Below, piece by piece: positions 55,828-57,261 of a stretch of 57,261 nucleotides of DNA. Under the pieces are notes generated by a model. The model worked only from the letters and a program-made list of their open reading frames with translations, was not told the DNA's origin and did not search any database. The stretch lies in the NCBI GenBank assembly GCA_905235995.1, contig CAJONI010000049.1, forward strand, positions 1 to 57,261. The letters run 5' to 3'. Every line of letters begins with the position of its first letter. Position 1 is the stretch's first letter. Source of the stretch: an uncultured Bacteroidales bacterium (GTDB lineage Bacteria; Bacteroidota; Bacteroidia; Bacteroidales; UBA932). Made by a program: the position numbers and the translations under genes.

Positions 55828-57144
55828 ATGAGTACCGGTTCCATATCATTCCGCATAGCCGGCCGCGTCCCCATCGGAGGCGGCTCGTCCATCCTGGTCC
55901 AGACCATGTGCAACACATCCACCGACGACATCGAGGCCTCGGTGGCCCAGTGCCGCGCCATGGCTGCCGCCGGAGCCGACCTGATCCGCCTCACCACCCA
56001 GGGGCTGAAGCAGGTCGAGTCGCTGCGCGAGATAAAGCGGCGGCTGCGGGCGGAAGGCATCTCCACTCCCCTGGTGGCCGACATCCACTTCCTGGCCGAC
56101 GCCGCGCTGGCCGCGGCTTCCGTGGCCGACAAGGTCCGCATCAACCCGGGCAACTTCGCCAGGGAGCATGAGGTGGCCTGCTCCAAGTTCCGGGAGCTGA
56201 TCGCACTGTGCAGGGAGCATGGCACCACCATACGCATAGGTCTGAACCACGGCTCGCTGGGCGAGCGCATCACGCAGCGCTACGGCGCCACGCCGCTGGC
56301 AATGAAGGAGGCGGTGATGGAGTGGCTGCGCATGTGCGTCGAGGAGGATTTCTTCAAAGTGGTGGTCTCGCTCAAGGCCAGCAACACCATCGTCATGGTG
56401 GAGGCCTACCGGCTGCTCCAGGCGGCCATGCTCGAGGAGTTCGGGCGGCCGTTCCCGTTGCATCTTGGAGTGACAGAGGCAGGTGGTGGCGACGAAGGCC
56501 GCATCAAGTCGGCGGTGGGCATAGGCACATTGCTGGGAGAAGGCATAGGCGACACAATACGTGTATCGCTCACCGAGAATCCTGTGCATGAGATTCCTGC
56601 AGGGCGGCTGATAGTCCGCGCTGTTTCAGAGGGATATACGCCTTACGGAAGCCGCACGCGCATCGAAGCCGACGACTGGGAAGATTTCATCATCAAGGGT
56701 TCCTGCCTATGGGGGCCGTCGCTGCTCGACAGGAAGACAGACGACTTCTCCCTGGAAGGTTCGACCATTGCGGGCGCGCCCGTTTCTGAGGAAGACGGGG
56801 AACGTTTCCGCGACATGCTGCTGCAGGCCTGCCGCCGTCGCTTCACCAAACCGGAATACATAGCCTGTCCTGGCTGCGGCCGCACGCTCTACGACCTGGA
56901 ATCGACATTCGCCGAGGTGAAGCGCCGCACGGCGCACCTGGCGGCCGGCATCAAGATCGCCGTGATGGGCTGCGTGGTCAACGGCCCTGGCGAGATGGCC
57001 GACGCCGACTACGGCTACGTGGGCGAAGGGCGCGGCCATGTGACCCTCTACCGAGGCAAGGAGCCGGTCCTCCGCCGCATCCCCCAGGAAGAAGCCATCG
57101 ACAAGCTGCTGGCGCTGATTGAGGAAGACCAAAAGAAAAGGTGA
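55828..57144 (+). CDS. ispG: 4-hydroxy-3-methylbut-2-enyl diphosphate synthase, compact form
   Basis: Penultimate MEP-pathway enzyme: reductively opens methylerythritol cyclodiphosphate to HMBPP. The 438 residues have the TIM barrel (VQTMCNTSTDD, GADLIRLTTQG, VADIHF, RINPGN, GLNHGSL, GVTEAGGGDEGRIKSA) and the 4Fe-4S domain with Cys347 and Cys350 (CPGCGRTLYDLE) and Cys382 in MGCVVNGPGEMADADYG. Wording such as GDEGRIKSAVGIG and CPGCGRTLYDL is of the plant/Bacteroidota lineage, which normally has a large extra domain between the two; here only about 90 residues (255-345) separate them. Stop codon lies in a terminator stem. Confidence 0.95.
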   Translation: MSTGSISFRIAGRVPIGGGSSILVQTMCNTSTDDIEASVAQCRAMAAAGADLIRLTTQGLKQVESLREIKRRLRAEGISTPLVADIHFLADAALAAASVADKVRINPGNFAREHEVACSKFRELIALCREHGTTIRIGLNHGSLGERITQRYGATPLAMKEAVMEWLRMCVEEDFFKVVVSLKASNTIVMVEAYRLLQAAMLEEFGRPFPLHLGVTEAGGGDEGRIKSAVGIGTLLGEGIGDTIRVSLTENPVHEIPAGRLIVRAVSEGYTPYGSRTRIEADDWEDFIIKGSCLWGPSLLDRKTDDFSLEGSTIAGAPVSEEDGERFRDMLLQACRRRFTKPEYIACPGCGRTLYDLESTFAEVKRRTAHLAAGIKIAVMGCVVNGPGEMADADYGYVGEGRGHVTLYRGKEPVLRRIPQEEAIDKLLALIEEDQKKR

Positions 57145-57169
57145 CTGCACTGCAGCCACCTTTTCTTTT
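57131..57169. terminator. Bidirectional terminator between ispG and rpmE
   Basis: Perfect 13-bp inverted repeat: AAAAGAAAAGGTG (57131-57143) and CACCTTTTCTTTT (57157-57169). The A-rich left arm and T-rich right arm mean it can act in both directions, ending ispG on plus and the L31 gene on minus. The ispG stop codon (57142-57144) is within the left arm. Confidence 0.8.
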
Positions 57170-57185
57170 CCTTGGGAAGAAGGGA

Positions 57186-57261
57186 TTATTTCTTCTTCTG
57201 ACCGTATCTTGAGTAGAATTTGTCCACGCGGCCGGCGGTGTCGACGAGCTTCATCTTGCCC
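57186..57261 (-). CDS. rpmE: 50S ribosomal protein L31 (type B-like), C-terminal end
   Basis: Only the last 24 residues are in the window: GKMKLVDTAGRVDKFYSRYG then QKKK and a TAA stop. The LVDTAGRVDKFxSRYG ending is diagnostic of L31. Zinc-binding status cannot be seen from this part. The gene continues past the right edge. Confidence 0.9.
   Translation of the reverse strand, partial: GKMKLVDTAGRVDKFYSRYGQKKK

Overview
The window is a GC-rich, very gene-dense chromosomal segment of a Bacteroidota bacterium, most likely order Bacteroidales. Supporting signs are the Bacteroidota -7 promoter box (TAnnTTTG) upstream of many genes with no clear Shine-Dalgarno sequences, a TamL-type lipidated Omp85 protein, a GH92 mannosidase lipoprotein, a PPi-type phosphofructokinase, a DUF349 protein, an Ig-like surface lipoprotein with the usual GGPKDTIPP N-terminus, and a PorT-like barrel. 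The exact genus cannot be read from the sequence. I see no tRNA, rRNA, CRISPR array, prophage or insertion sequence; almost all of it is core genome in short operons.

Layout. 1-5360 (minus): clpC-ispH-xylB-xylA (xylA cut by the left edge). 5480-9326 (plus): gyrA and a periplasmic TPR protein, ended by a strong terminator that lies inside the convergent metallo-hydrolase gene. 9291-13285 (minus): mtaD-PNP-mtnA-metallo-hydrolase, which reads as a methylthioadenosine salvage route through deamination. 13380-15445: a 51-residue membrane protein, a cytidylate-kinase-like/radical-SAM pair and a thioesterase. 15464-15592: a nested palindromic repeat. 15603-19787: pgm-folC (minus) and a THUMP-like methyltransferase (plus). 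19788-27372 (minus): surE-lpxB-HAMP sensor-trkH-RecD-like helicase-S9 peptidase, with overlaps or gaps of 12 bases or less throughout. 27462-30095 (plus): gap and a 5'-nucleotidase lipoprotein. 30099-30773: trmD. 30850-36108 (plus): DUF349 protein-yidC-yggS-degenerate M28-like lipoprotein. 36105-40122 (minus): rfbB, a TrmH-family methyltransferase and tamL. 40243-44520 (plus): GH92, rmuC, acid phosphatase. 44551-48104 (minus): pfp, a GH13 amylase and a secreted protein resembling toxin domain 44. 48197-57144 (plus): ligA-yihY-rel-Ig lipoprotein-barrel protein-ispG. 57186 to the end (minus): the C-terminus of ribosomal protein L31.

Functional themes are DNA topology and repair (gyrA, ligA, recD-like, rmuC), envelope biogenesis (lpxB, yidC, tamL, rfbB, PorT-like), central carbon (gap, pfp, pgm, xylAB), isoprenoid synthesis (ispG and ispH at opposite ends) and the stringent response (rel). 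The least ordinary content is the GH13/toxin-like pair bordered by copies of a small palindromic repeat, the deamination-type methylthioadenosine cluster, a HAMP sensor without an output domain overlapping trkH, a compact IspG, and two families of palindromic repeats, one of which contributes codons to genes.
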